A stretch of DNA of 64,000 nucleotides, from the NCBI RefSeq assembly GCF_901686465.1, contig NZ_LR594487.1, positions 840,894 to 904,893 of the forward strand. The letters run 5' to 3'. The notes beneath the pieces were generated by a model that saw only the letters and a list, made by a program, of their open reading frames with translations, searched no databases and was not told where the DNA came from. The position numbers were made by a program, and so were the translations under genes. The stretch is from Halorubrum sp. DM2 (GTDB lineage Archaea > Halobacteriota > Halobacteria > Halobacteriales > Haloferacaceae). Positions 45,553 to 56,551 of this stretch are shown in pieces. Each line of letters opens with the position of its first letter. Within the stretch, counting starts at the first letter, position 1.

Positions 45553-45661
45553 GCTCGGTTGGTGTAGTCCGGCCAATCATGTTGGCCTTTCGGCGGACGC
45601 GGCGCGTCAGCGCCGGTTCGGAAGTCAGCCGACGACCAGGGTTCAAATCCCTGACCGAGCA
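45553..45661 (+). tRNA. tRNA-Glu (anticodon TTC) with 34-nt intron
   Basis: Acceptor strands GCTCGGT and ACCGAGC pair; the T arm is CAGGG-TTCAAAT-CCCTG. The anticodon TTC is at 45589-45591. After G37 (45592) the sequence 45593-45626 interrupts the loop, and A38 plus GCCGA resume at 45627. Removing 34 nt leaves a normal 75-nt tRNA. TTTC of the exon can pair with GGAA (45620-45623) to form the central helix of a bulge-helix-bulge, and GGCGC/GCGCC form an intron hairpin, as expected for the archaeal splicing endonuclease. Confidence 0.9.
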
Positions 45662-45810
45662 TCCACTCTCACACCGCGAGCGACGCGTCTCGGTTTACGG
45701 GTGACCGCTCTCGCTCTCCGAGCGGCATCTCCCGTGCCGCGAGCGACGCGTGCCCCTCCGTGGACGATCCAAAGGGGAAGAATCACCTCCCTCGGCGACG
45801 TGGCTCACCC

Positions 45811-47004
45811 ATGAGCGACCGATCCGACGACGGCGACGGCGACAGCGCCGACGACCGCCGCTTCGAGACTCGCGCGATCCACGCCGGACAGGAACCGGAC
45901 CCGGAGACGGGGGCACTGATGACCCCGATCCACGCGAACTCGACGTACGAGCAGGACGCGCCGGGCGACCACCGCGGTTACGAGTACAGTCGGACGGGGA
46001 ACCCGACGCGCACCGACCTCGAAGCGAACCTCGCCTCGCTGGAGTCGGGCAGCCACGCCCGCTGTTTCTCCTCGGGGATGGGCGCGATCAACACGGTCCT
46101 GAACCTGCTGTCCGCGGGCGACCACGTCGTCGCGGGCGACGACGTGTACGGCGGGACCCACCGAATCTTGACGCAGGTGTACGACGAGTACGACATCGAG
46201 ACCACGTTCGTCGACACCCGAGACCACGACGCGGTCCGGGAGGCCATGCGCGAGGAGACGGAGCTCGTGTGGGTCGAGACGCCGACGAACCCCCTAATGA
46301 ATGTCAACGACATCGCCGCGTTGGCCGACATCGCCCACGAGGCCGACGCGCTCTGTGCGGTCGACAACACCTTCGCGACGCCGTACCTCCAGCGCCCGCT
46401 CGAACACGGCGCAGACATCGTCTCCCAGTCGCTGACGAAGTACCTCGGCGGCCACTCGGACACCATCGGCGGTGCCCTCATCGTCGATGACGCGGAGCTT
46501 GACGAGCGGCTCGGCTTCTATCAGAACTCCGTCGGCGCGACGCCGGGACCGTTCGACGCCTTCCTCGTCCTCCGGGGGACGAAGACGCTCCCCGTTCGGA
46601 TGGACCGCCACTGCGAGAACGCGATGGCGCTCGCCGAGTGGCTGGAGGGACACGACGCGGTCGAGCGCGTCTACTACCCCGGACTGGAGTCGCACCCGGA
46701 CCACGAGCTGGCGGCCGAACAGATGGACGACTTCGGCGGCATGCTCTCCTTCGAACTCGACGGCACCTTGGAGGAGGCCTCCACCGTCGTGAGCGAGACC
46801 GAGGTGTTCACCCTCGCGGAGTCGCTCGGCGGCGTCGAGAGCCTCATCGAGCAGCCGGCCGCGATGACCCACGCGGCCATCCCGCGCAAGGAACGGCTCG
46901 CCGCCGGACTCACCGACGGTCTCATCCGGGTCTCTGTGGGAATCGAACACGTCGACGACATGAAATCCGACCTCCAGGCGGCGTTCGACGCGGCGCTATC
47001 GTAG
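45811..47004 (+). CDS. metB: Cystathionine gamma-synthase-type PLP enzyme
   Basis: 397-residue Cys/Met metabolism PLP enzyme. The N-terminus [21 protein letters not shown], the [11 protein letters not shown] motif and [11 protein letters not shown] are typical; Lys210 in [13 protein letters not shown] binds PLP, and the C-terminal [18 protein letters not shown] is the gamma-family signature. It is probably a cystathionine gamma-synthase or gamma-lyase; the sequence does not tell which. The first 20 residues are an acidic halophilic leader. Confidence 0.9.
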   Translation: MSDRSDDGDGDSADDRRFETRAIHAGQEPDPETGALMTPIHANSTYEQDAPGDHRGYEYSRTGNPTRTDLEANLASLESGSHARCFSSGMGAINTVLNLLSAGDHVVAGDDVYGGTHRILTQVYDEYDIETTFVDTRDHDAVREAMREETELVWVETPTNPLMNVNDIAALADIAHEADALCAVDNTFATPYLQRPLEHGADIVSQSLTKYLGGHSDTIGGALIVDDAELDERLGFYQNSVGATPGPFDAFLVLRGTKTLPVRMDRHCENAMALAEWLEGHDAVERVYYPGLESHPDHELAAEQMDDFGGMLSFELDGTLEEASTVVSETEVFTLAESLGGVESLIEQPAAMTHAAIPRKERLAAGLTDGLIRVSVGIEHVDDMKSDLQAAFDAALS

Positions 47005-47110
47005 GGGACACGGATCCGCTCCTCGCGCTCGCTGGTCGCTTCCGATCACGTGGAGTGATCGCATTTCCCTACGGCCATATTTTATCACGGCCGCGCCGAG
47101 TCTCTCCGCC

Positions 47111-48058
47111 ATGAGCGATCCAGACGTTCTGGTGCTTCGACAGACGATCCACGGACTCGGACCCGAAGAGCTGACGGCGTCGCTGCGGGAGCGGCTCCCG
47201 GACGCGACGGTGGCGCGGGCGCGGACCCCGGCCGAGGAGCGCGAGCTCATTCGGACCGCGCGGATCGCCGTCGGTCTCAACATCGACGAGGAACTGCTCG
47301 CCGCCGCCGAGGAGCTGGAGCTGTTCGCCTGCGTGTTCGCGGGCACGGGCCACCTCCCGCGGGAGGCGCTGGCCGACCACGGGGTCGCCGTGACGAACGC
47401 GTCCGGCGTCCACGGGCCGAACATCGCCGAACACGTCGTCGGGTCGATGATCGCGCACGCGCGTCAGTTCCACCGCGCGTACCGCCAGCAGTCCCGGCGC
47501 GAGTGGCGCACCTACGAGACGACAGAGGTGTACGGCTCGACGGTCGCGGTGGTCGGACTCGGGGCCATCGGACAGGCGGTCGTCGACCGGCTGGAGTCGT
47601 TCGACGTCGAGACGGTCGGCGTCCGCTACTCCCCCGAGAAGGGCGGTCCGACCGACGAGGTATACGGCTTCGACGAGTTCCACGAGGCCGTCGCCGACGC
47701 GGAGTACGTCGTGCTGGCGTGTCCGCTCACCGAGGCGACGCGGGGGTTGGTCGACGCCGACGCGCTCCGAACGATGCGGCCCGACGCCGTCTTGGTCAAC
47801 ATCGCCCGCGGTCCGGTCGTCGACACCGACGCCTTGGTGACGGAACTGCGGAACAACCGCATCCGCGGCGCGGCGCTCGACGTCACCGACCCGGAGCCGC
47901 TCCCGGAGGACCACCCGCTCTGGGGGCTGTCGAACGCGACGATCACGCCGCACAACGCCGGCCACACCCCCGAGTACTACGAGCGCGTCGCTGACATCCT
48001 CGCCGACAACGTCGCGCGACTCGACGCCGGCGAGGACCTGCGTAACCGCGTGGTTTGA
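47111..48058 (+). CDS. D-isomer-specific 2-hydroxyacid dehydrogenase
   Basis: 315-residue NAD-dependent dehydrogenase. The NAD-binding GLGAIGQ is at about residues 150-156. The catalytic arginine (VNIARGPVVDTDAL) and glutamate (DVTDPEPLPEDHPLW) are present, and TPHNAGHTPEY carries the catalytic histidine in the variant form HNAGH. The N-terminal catalytic domain lacks a serA-type regulatory domain. Substrate is unknown. CATATTTTATC about 30 nt upstream is a strong TATA element. Confidence 0.92.
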   Translation: MSDPDVLVLRQTIHGLGPEELTASLRERLPDATVARARTPAEERELIRTARIAVGLNIDEELLAAAEELELFACVFAGTGHLPREALADHGVAVTNASGVHGPNIAEHVVGSMIAHARQFHRAYRQQSRREWRTYETTEVYGSTVAVVGLGAIGQAVVDRLESFDVETVGVRYSPEKGGPTDEVYGFDEFHEAVADAEYVVLACPLTEATRGLVDADALRTMRPDAVLVNIARGPVVDTDALVTELRNNRIRGAALDVTDPEPLPEDHPLWGLSNATITPHNAGHTPEYYERVADILADNVARLDAGEDLRNRVV

Positions 48059-48074
48059 CTGTGTAGCATTCTGT

Positions 48075-48115
48075 CGGCTTCCTCCCACGACTGAAGTCAT
48101 GGGATTCCGCCTCGT
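48075..48115 (-). mobile_element. Solo right-end hairpin of an IS200/IS605 (tnpB-type) element
   Basis: On the minus strand GGCGGAATCCCATGACTTCA continues into GTCGTGGGAGGAAGCC. Its GAATCCCA..TGGGAGGA hairpin is the typical terminus of haloarchaeal IS1341/IS605 elements, here with a mismatched stem position. The expected tnpB coding sequence beyond it is absent, so it is a relic or a minimal palindrome-associated element. Confidence 0.5.
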
Positions 48116-48261
48116 GCCTCTGTGAGACCGCGGAATCGCGTGGCTATATATTTCTATATAATATTGACCTAATCGGCCTATTTCTCATTCTCCAACTTCG
48201 AATCCACCAGTCACTGAGTCTTTTACTCCCAAATTCGACCGTGAGTATCGGGGGAGCACCG

Positions 48262-48283
48262 AGGTATATATTTTGATCAAAAT
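48262..48283 (+). promoter_or_regulatory. TATA element and 14-bp palindrome before the PhoU-type gene
   Basis: GTATATATTTTG holds the TATA element. ATTTTGATCAAAAT (48270-48283) is a perfect palindrome about 30-40 nt before the start, where a repressor would compete with transcription factors. Confidence 0.5.
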
Positions 48284-48311
48284 TAAGGTGATTCGCTCCC
48301 GAGGGTAGAGT

Positions 48312-49310
48312 ATGGAAACGCGGAAGGTCCAGGTCACCGGCGGATCGACGTACACCGTTTCGATTCCGAAGACGTGGGCGACGGCCAACGACGTCGAGGC
48401 CGGGACGGAGATCGAGTTCCACCCGGACGGCGACTCGCTGTTTCTCACGCCGCGCTCGGAGGTGGAGCGGACGCGGGGGACGCTCGACATCACGGACCTG
48501 TCCGGGCAGGCGCTCCGCCGCGCGGTGACGACGATGTACGTCAGCGGCTTCGACGTCATCGAACTGGAGGCGGCCGAGATCAGCACCGAGCAGCGTTCGA
48601 CGATCCGCGACGCGGTCCAGAGCCTCGTCGGGCTGGAGGTGTTAGAGGAGACGCGCGACCGCGTCGTCGTTCAGGACTTACTCGACTCCTCGGAGCTCTC
48701 CATCCACAACGCGGTCACGCGGATGCGGCTGATCTCCCTGTCGATGCTCGAAGACGCGATCGCCGCGCTCGCGGAGCGCGACCACGACCTCGCGCGCGAC
48801 GTCATCGGTCGCGACGACGACCTCGACCGGCTGTGGCTCGTCGTCTCGCGGATCTTCCGCGCCACGCTGCGAACGCCGAAGGCCGCCGAGGAGCTCGGTC
48901 TCCCGCGCGAGGAGTGTTTCGACTACCACTCCAGCGCCCGCCAGTTGGAGCGGATCGGCGACCACGCGACGAAGATCGCGCACCTGACGCTGAACATCGA
49001 CGACCCGCTCCCGGACGAGGTCGTCGAGGCGGTGAGCGACCTCCACGGCGACGCCGTCGACGTGATCGACGCGGCGATGGACGCGCTGTTCGACGACGAC
49101 ACCGAGGCGGCGACGCGCCGGGCGAACGAGGCCCGAACCGGCGTCAGGGCGATCGACGAGCGCGTCCGGGCCATCGACGAACTCCTCCGCGAACTCGATC
49201 CGACGCGCGCGCAACTGCTCGGGCTGGTCGTCGACTCCGTCCTCCGGTCGGCCGACTACGGCGGAAACATCGCCGAGACCGCGCTCCAGAAGGCCGCGCC
49301 GACACCGTGA
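48312..49310 (+). CDS. PhoU-domain regulator with N-terminal SpoVT/AbrB-like domain
   Basis: 332-residue cytoplasmic protein. The N-terminus METRKVQVTGGSTYTVSIPKTWA is an AbrB/SpoVT-type swapped-hairpin DNA-binding domain, and the remainder is helical with two PhoU-like bundles (ECFDYHSSARQLERIGDHATKIAH contains the ExxxDxxx-type metal-binding motif). In haloarchaea this domain pair is found in phosphate-uptake regulators. No pst genes are adjacent. The upstream palindrome suggests autoregulation. Confidence 0.85.
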   Translation: METRKVQVTGGSTYTVSIPKTWATANDVEAGTEIEFHPDGDSLFLTPRSEVERTRGTLDITDLSGQALRRAVTTMYVSGFDVIELEAAEISTEQRSTIRDAVQSLVGLEVLEETRDRVVVQDLLDSSELSIHNAVTRMRLISLSMLEDAIAALAERDHDLARDVIGRDDDLDRLWLVVSRIFRATLRTPKAAEELGLPREECFDYHSSARQLERIGDHATKIAHLTLNIDDPLPDEVVEAVSDLHGDAVDVIDAAMDALFDDDTEAATRRANEARTGVRAIDERVRAIDELLRELDPTRAQLLGLVVDSVLRSADYGGNIAETALQKAAPTP

Positions 49311-49377
49311 GTCGATCGCAGAAGTGATCGGAGCCGGGTGGACGGGTTTTTTGAGCACGCTCCCCCGAACTGATCGC

Positions 49378-49761
49378 ATGCCAGAGATCGAACTCGGCGT
49401 GCCGAAGGGCGTCGTCGAGTCGCTCCCGGAGGAGGAAGGGACCGCCGAACGCGACATGCGACGCGCCATCGCGGGGATCCAGTCGCGACTGAACGACGCC
49501 CTCGCGGAGGCGGACCCCGACGAGGCGGCCGAAGTCGTCGCCGACGCGGTCGAACGCATGGAGTCGCAGGCAAGTACCTACCACGAGTTCGTCCCGGAAC
49601 TGCGCGCGTGGGGGCAGTCGCCCATCTACGCGATCGCGTGGCGGAACCTCTACCTCGAACTCATCGGCCAGCTGTACGACCACGAGTGGCTCGCCGACGA
49701 TCTCGACCGCGAGCGCAACTTCCGGCTGGTCGAAGACGGGATCCGGCTCTCCGACCTGTAG
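49378..49761 (+). CDS. Hypothetical soluble protein
   Basis: 127-residue acidic, mostly helical protein. It starts MPEIELGVPKGVVESLPEEEG and has a tryptophan-rich helix WGQSPIYAIAWRNLYLELIGQLYDHEWLADDL in the C-terminal half. No family is recognised. It lies between the PhoU-type gene and the samp3 cluster, on the same strand, with about 110 bp to the latter. The start was placed at 49378 because the longer frame adds unlike residues. Confidence 0.65.
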   Translation: MPEIELGVPKGVVESLPEEEGTAERDMRRAIAGIQSRLNDALAEADPDEAAEVVADAVERMESQASTYHEFVPELRAWGQSPIYAIAWRNLYLELIGQLYDHEWLADDLDRERNFRLVEDGIRLSDL

Positions 49762-49875
49762 CCGCTTCCGCACCTGACTGTTTCGAGCTGTAGCCGCTTC
49801 CGCGGTCGGCTCTTTCGACCCGCGATCGCTTCCGCGGCCGGCCGCTTTTAAGCCGCCGCGACACGACATACGCCT

Positions 49876-50157
49876 ATGGAACTGGAACTGCGGTTCTTCG
49901 CAACGTTTCGCGAGGCCGCCGGCGGGAAGACCGTCGACGCGGAGTTCGCCGACGGATCGACCGTCGGCGACGTTCTTCGAGAGCTGGAGTCGGAGTACGA
50001 GGGGATGGCGGGCCGCCTGATCGTCGACGGCGAGCTCGCGCCGCAGATAAACGTCCTGAAGAACGGTCGCGAGGTACTCCACCTCGACGGCCTCGACACG
50101 CCGATGGCGGACGGCGACCGCCTCTCCGTCTTCCCGCCGGTCGCGGGGGGCGCATGA
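49876..50157 (+). CDS. samp3: Ubiquitin-like small archaeal modifier protein, SAMP3 type
   Basis: 93-residue beta-grasp protein. The N-terminus MELELRFFATFREAAGGKTV and the core GDVLRELESEYEGM followed by NVLKNGREVLHLDG match SAMP3/MoaD-like proteins of haloarchaea. The usual C-terminal Gly-Gly needed for adenylation by UbaA is present but is followed by one alanine (GGG GGC GCA TGA). The stop overlaps the ATG of the next gene as ATGA. In Haloferax, SAMP3 is conjugated to proteins and participates in sulfur transfer. Confidence 0.85.
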   Translation: MELELRFFATFREAAGGKTVDAEFADGSTVGDVLRELESEYEGMAGRLIVDGELAPQINVLKNGREVLHLDGLDTPMADGDRLSVFPPVAGGA

Positions 50158-50510
50158 GCGACGACGGATCCGCGTCGGTCGAGGAGGCCGACGGCGACGC
50201 GAGCGCGCCCGGTCTCCCCCCGGCCGAGGAGGGATGGGAACGCGAGACGGTGGCGTACCGCGGCATCTCTCGCCGGCTCGCGGCCCACTACCTCAGGAAC
50301 CTCGGCGGCGAACTGGTGGGGACCGACGACCCCGCGGAGGCGACCCGCGTGGACGGCGACGGGTGGCGGGTGGCCCTCAGCGCCGAGAAGGTGACCGCCG
50401 CGGCCGCCATCAAAATCACGGAGGTGACCGCCGAGTTCGCCGGCGATCCCGACGCGCTCGCCGATCTCCTCCCGAAGTACCGGCAGAAAGCGATGCGCGC
50501 CGGCGGGTGA
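50154..50510 (+). CDS. Conserved hypothetical protein of the samp3 cluster
   Basis: 118-residue protein with an acidic leader of about 25 residues and an alpha/beta core: WERETVAYRGISRRLAAHYLRNLGGELVGTDD, then a strand WRVALSAEKVTAA and helix ITEVTAEFAGDPDALADLLPKY. The pattern could be a small ferredoxin-like fold. It overlaps samp3 by four bases and the next gene starts at its stop, so it is in a tight operon. Function unknown. Confidence 0.7.
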   Translation: MSDDGSASVEEADGDASAPGLPPAEEGWERETVAYRGISRRLAAHYLRNLGGELVGTDDPAEATRVDGDGWRVALSAEKVTAAAAIKITEVTAEFAGDPDALADLLPKYRQKAMRAGG

Positions 50511-50935
50511 TGTCCGACGACGACGAGTCGGCTCGGGACCGCGGCCCGTACCCGATCGAGGGGACCGCGCTGGTGAAGACGGCCGCGCTCGCGAGCGTGC
50601 CGGCCGCCAGCGTCCCGGAGCTGCTCGCGCGCGTTCAGGCCGACCTCGGCCCTAGAATCGACTCGTATCGACGACGCTACGAGCGGATCGCGGCCGAGCC
50701 GGACCGCGAGACGTTCCTCGTCGAACCCGACCACTGGGAGGCGGTCGGCGAGCGGCTCGGACTCTCCGAGCGCGAGCGCGACGCCGTGGTCCGGGCCCAC
50801 GAGGCGGCCGTCGAACGGATCGGCTCCGGAAGCGGTCGACGAGATGAGTTCGACACCGCACTGGAGATCCGGTCCGGCGTCGTGATCGGGGTCGATTCCG
50901 ACGGCGACGACGCCGACGACACCGGCGGCGGCTGA
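50510..50935 (+). CDS. Hypothetical protein of the samp3 cluster
   Basis: 141-residue acidic, helical protein. The core is LVKTAALASVPAASVPELLARVQADLG and YRRRYERIAAEPDRETFLVEPDHWEAVG, followed by GLSERERDAVVRAHEAAVERIG. The start ATG overlaps the TGA of the upstream gene (TGATG). No family is recognised. It is the last gene in the three-gene operon. Confidence 0.65.
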   Translation: MSDDDESARDRGPYPIEGTALVKTAALASVPAASVPELLARVQADLGPRIDSYRRRYERIAAEPDRETFLVEPDHWEAVGERLGLSERERDAVVRAHEAAVERIGSGSGRRDEFDTALEIRSGVVIGVDSDGDDADDTGGG

Positions 50936-51044
50936 TTCCGGTCCCCGTCGTCGCCGCGGGATCGCCGAGAGCCCTGCGGTTGACGTGGTCACCGCGCGCC
51001 GCCGGTCACCGGTCCTTTTCAAGCCGCGGCACGCACGTGTCCGC

Positions 51045-51770
51045 ATGCGACTCGCTCGACTGCTCACGCCCGACGGTCCCGTGGCCGGCCGCTACGTCGA
51101 CGGCACGATCGTCGCCGACGACGGCCGCTACGAGGTCGGTCGCGACGGGCGGCTGCTCCCCCCGTGCGACCCGAGTGCGCTGTACTGCGTCGGCCGTAAC
51201 TACGCGGAGACGCTCGACCAGATGGACTACGAGCGGCCCGAGGAGCCGGACTTCTTCATCAAGCCGCCGACGAGCCTGCTCGCGCACGGGGAGGCGATCC
51301 GGTATCCCGAGTGGACCGACGAACTGACCTACGCCGGCGAACTGGTGGCGGTGATCGGCGAGCGCTGCCGCGACCTCGAACCCGACGAGGTTCCAGAGGT
51401 CGTGCGCGGCTACACGGTCATGAACGACGTCGACGCGCTCGACCAACAGGGCCGGACCGCGCGCAAGGCGTTCGACGGGTCGGCACCGCTCGGACCGTGG
51501 ATCGAGACCGACGTGGATCCGACGGACCTCGACATCGAGACCACCGTCGGCGGCGAGACGCGTCAGGACGCCAACACGGAGCTGATGCTGTTCGGACCAC
51601 ACGAGATCGTCTCGTACCTTTCGAAGCGATTCACCTTCGAACCGGGCGACTGTATCCCCTTCGGCAGCCCCGCAAACCCCGGTCTCGTCGAACCCGGCGA
51701 GCGCGTCGAGATCACTTACGAGGGGGTCGGAACCCTCTCGAACACGGTGGTCGATCCCGGCGCGGAGTGA
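51045..51770 (+). CDS. Fumarylacetoacetate hydrolase-family protein
   Basis: 241-residue FAH-domain protein. Key regions are YCVGRNYAETLDQMDYE, FFIKPPTSLLAHGEAI, ELVAVIGERCRDL (metal ligand Glu), the DVDALDQQGRTARKAFDGSAPLGPW turn and SKRFTFEPGDCIPFGSPANPG. The metal-binding E-x-E and D ligands are kept. Members cleave or decarboxylate beta-diketo acids; the substrate here is unknown. The start at 51045 begins the domain. TTTTCAAG lies 25-30 nt upstream. Confidence 0.9.
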   Translation: MRLARLLTPDGPVAGRYVDGTIVADDGRYEVGRDGRLLPPCDPSALYCVGRNYAETLDQMDYERPEEPDFFIKPPTSLLAHGEAIRYPEWTDELTYAGELVAVIGERCRDLEPDEVPEVVRGYTVMNDVDALDQQGRTARKAFDGSAPLGPWIETDVDPTDLDIETTVGGETRQDANTELMLFGPHEIVSYLSKRFTFEPGDCIPFGSPANPGLVEPGERVEITYEGVGTLSNTVVDPGAE

Positions 51771-51812
51771 GCCGTTCGCGGGCGGACGGACGGCGCGGGA
51801 CCGCCCCTCTCC

Positions 51813-52742
51813 TCACGTCCCCGTCGGATCGAGGTCGTCGCCGGTCGCGTCGTCGATGCGATCGTTGGCGCGCGTCAGCGCTTTCTCATCACCGGTCCGC
51901 ACGTACTCCCCGATCGCGTCGGCGGCCCCGACGAGGGCGTCCGCGGCCGCGGGCGGCACGTCGCCTCCGAGCGCGTCGACGCGCGCGACGCGGTCGCGGA
52001 GGCGCTCGAAGGCGTCTCGGGCCGGGCCGATCCTGACTTCGGGTCGATCCCCCTCGACGGTGACCGTCGGACCGTCGTCGTCGCTGCCGTCGGCGTCGTT
52101 CGCCCCGGTTCCGTCGGCGTCGTCCGCCCCGGTTCCGTCGGTGTCGTCCGCCCCGGTTCCGTCGGTATCGTCGGTGGCGTCGCCGTCGTCGGCACCATCC
52201 AGCTCGGTGCCGGCTTCGAGCTCGTCGAGGAAGTCGAGGGCGTCGCTCCGGTACGCCTCGACCGCGCGCACGGCCGCCATCCCCTTCGCCTCCCGGAGCG
52301 CGGCCGGGATCTCGTCAGCCGGCGGTCGCTCGCCGTCGTCGGCACCGGCGAGCAGCCGGAGGAGGTACTCGCGGTCGGCGTCGGTCGGGTCCCGGAGCCG
52401 TTGGAAACAGTCGACGGCCTCCAGCAGTTCGCGGGCCGCGAGGTAGGTGTCGTCGAGGGGTGCGAGCCGTCCGCCGTCGATGAACCCGCGCCGTCGACAG
52501 TACTCTCGGAGGTCCGTCTGGAGGTCGTCGACCCCGGAGCGGGGGAGGGTTTCGGACGCCTCGCCGAACCGCTCCCGGTGCGCGGAGAGGTCGAGCGTGA
52601 CGGTCGCGTCGGTGTGCGCGGTGCGGGCATCGACGCCGACGCTGCGCAAGTCGCCGCAGTTCGGACACGCGACGGAGCCGGTCTCGTAGTACGACCACCG
52701 CGTGCCGCAGGACTGGCACTCGCGTTCGCCGCGGACCTTCAT
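51813..52742 (-). CDS. Zinc-ribbon protein with tandem DDTDGTGA repeats
   Basis: 309-residue acidic protein. An N-terminal zinc ribbon has CQSCG and CPNCG (residues about 9-30). A helical middle contains DLQTDLREYCRRRGF. Residues about 185-220 are an 8-residue acidic repeat DDTDGTGA in roughly four copies encoded by 24-bp DNA repeats. The C-terminus is helical with RDRVARVDALGGDV. It resembles haloarchaeal proteins called TFIIB-type zinc-ribbon proteins; function is unknown. Confidence 0.7.
   Translation of the reverse strand: MKVRGERECQSCGTRWSYYETGSVACPNCGDLRSVGVDARTAHTDATVTLDLSAHRERFGEASETLPRSGVDDLQTDLREYCRRRGFIDGGRLAPLDDTYLAARELLEAVDCFQRLRDPTDADREYLLRLLAGADDGERPPADEIPAALREAKGMAAVRAVEAYRSDALDFLDELEAGTELDGADDGDATDDTDGTGADDTDGTGADDADGTGANDADGSDDDGPTVTVEGDRPEVRIGPARDAFERLRDRVARVDALGGDVPPAAADALVGAADAIGEYVRTGDEKALTRANDRIDDATGDDLDPTGT
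52093..52175. repeat. 24-bp tandem repeat, about 3.5 units
   Basis: Units at 52093-52116, 52117-52140, 52141-52164 and a partial at 52165-52175 differ at one or two positions. They encode the DDTDGTGA repeats in the gene above. Confidence 0.85.
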
Positions 52743-52845
52743 GGAGGTCGATTCGTCGTGTCCCCCCTAAACGGCTGCGGGTCGGAAGGCGATCTTCAAC
52801 GGCGCAGGTGCCAGCCTATTTGACGCTCTTCGTCGAACGGTCGGT

Positions 52846-53967
52846 ATGACTTGGCACGCCGTCGACGCGCTCGACCGCGCCGTCGACGCGACGCGGCGGT
52901 TCCTCTTTCCCTTCGCGGCGGTACGGTGGGCGAAACTCGCGTTCCTCGCTCTCGTGATGGCCGGCGGGACGGCCGGCGCGTCGCGAGTCGGCTCGTCGGG
53001 CGTCGGCGTTTCGGCCGCCGGAATCGGTCTGTGGACCGAGATCTCTCCCGCAGGGACCGATTCGGTTCCGATCCTGCCGGGGGCGGAACCGGCGGGATCG
53101 GGGTCGATACCGATCGGTGTCGAGGGCACCCTCGGTCGGGCCGCCGAGCGCGTCGCGGGCCTCGACGACGCGCTGGTGGTCGCGATCGTCGTCGGAGCGC
53201 TGATCGTCGCGGTCGCTCTCGCCGCGTGTTCGGTCGCGCTTCGGCTCGTCTTCTACGACGCGCTCGCGACGAATGAGGTCGCGCTCCGTCGACCGTTCCG
53301 CGCTCGGTTCCGGCAGGCGCTGGGGGTCCTCGGCGTCACGGCGACGCTCGCGACCGCGGCCGCGGTCCCCGCCGTCGCGTTCGCTGTCGCCGCCGACTCC
53401 GAGCCGACCCGGCTGTTCGGCGTTTCGACGGGCGGTCTCTCCGGCCTGTCGACGGTCGGGACCGCGGCGCTCGGCGCGTTCTGCGTCGTGTTCGCGGCGG
53501 TCTGCGTCCTCGGGAGCCGTCTCACGTTCGAACTCGTCTCGCCGACGATGGTCGCCCGCGAGACGGGCGTCCTCGCCGGGTGGCGTCGGGTGTGGTCGTC
53601 GGTCCGCGGATCGCCGCTCGACGTTGTCGCCTACCTCGCGGTCCACGCGGTCGTCGCGGCCGGCGTCGGATTCGTTCAGGCCGTCGCGATCGCCTTTGCG
53701 GGCGGTGTCGTCGGCGTGGTCGCCCTCGTCGCGCTGGTGTTCGCAGCGGTTCCGCTCGGTGGACTCGGGGCACTGGTCGGGACGACCGCGGGTGGGGTCG
53801 TCCTCGTCGCGGTGCTGGTCTGTGCGGTCGCCGCCACGGTGGCCCTCGCGCTTCCGGTCCGACTGGTGGCGCGGACGTACCTGATCGCCTTCGAGGTCTC
53901 GACGCTCGCCGGCATTGACCCGGGGTCGGCACCGCTGCCCCCGGAATCGGCGGCGAGTGAGGAGTGA
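52846..53967 (+). CDS. DUF7544-like polytopic membrane protein
   Basis: 373-residue membrane protein. It begins TWHAVDALDRAVDATRRFLFPFAAVRWAKLAFLALVM, a pattern that I associate with haloarchaeal DUF7544. About six to seven hydrophobic helices are visible, including a glycine/serine-rich extracellular loop at about 45-90. A charged turn VSPTMVARETGVLAGWRRVWS lies before the last helices. No function is known. It is divergent from the zinc-ribbon gene, with about 100 bp between. Confidence 0.75.
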   Translation: MTWHAVDALDRAVDATRRFLFPFAAVRWAKLAFLALVMAGGTAGASRVGSSGVGVSAAGIGLWTEISPAGTDSVPILPGAEPAGSGSIPIGVEGTLGRAAERVAGLDDALVVAIVVGALIVAVALAACSVALRLVFYDALATNEVALRRPFRARFRQALGVLGVTATLATAAAVPAVAFAVAADSEPTRLFGVSTGGLSGLSTVGTAALGAFCVVFAAVCVLGSRLTFELVSPTMVARETGVLAGWRRVWSSVRGSPLDVVAYLAVHAVVAAGVGFVQAVAIAFAGGVVGVVALVALVFAAVPLGGLGALVGTTAGGVVLVAVLVCAVAATVALALPVRLVARTYLIAFEVSTLAGIDPGSAPLPPESAASEE

Positions 53968-54055
53968 GAGCCGGGCGTTGGGGGTTGATCGTATCGTCGA
54001 ACGTCGAATCGTATATTCGACACCATCGGATACCTTTTTACTCCGTTCATGAATG

Positions 54056-54063
54056 GAGGGAGA
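54056..54063 (+). promoter_or_regulatory. Shine-Dalgarno site of malic enzyme gene
   Basis: GGAGGGAG lies shortly before the ATG at 54065. Few genes in the window have such a site, so this transcript probably has a short 5' leader. CTTTTTACT about 33 nt before the start is the TATA element. Confidence 0.6.
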
Positions 54064-54064
54064 T

Positions 54065-56317
<2,253 letters not shown>

Positions 56318-56551
56318 CGGCGTCGCGTCCGTGTGAGAGTAGGGGTATCGCGTCCGTGCGAGAGTAGCCACGTCGCGTCCGCACCGGAATCGCATGTGTC
56401 TGCGGGACACGTGAGTGGCTGCGGCCGATTCCGTTTCGAGTTTCTTCGTTTTCACTCACAACCGGAACGGAGGTTCGAGACTCGCGGTCTCGTTTCGTCA
56501 CGGGGTGGCCGTACACCAAATTTACTTGTTTCCAACTACGACAATATTGGT

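Larger units (their letters stand above)
48059..48311. other. Spacer with IS-end relic and phoU promoter
   Basis: Carries the IS605-like hairpin, an AT-rich segment, and the TATA and palindrome before the PhoU-type gene. No protein gene is seen. Confidence 0.5.
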
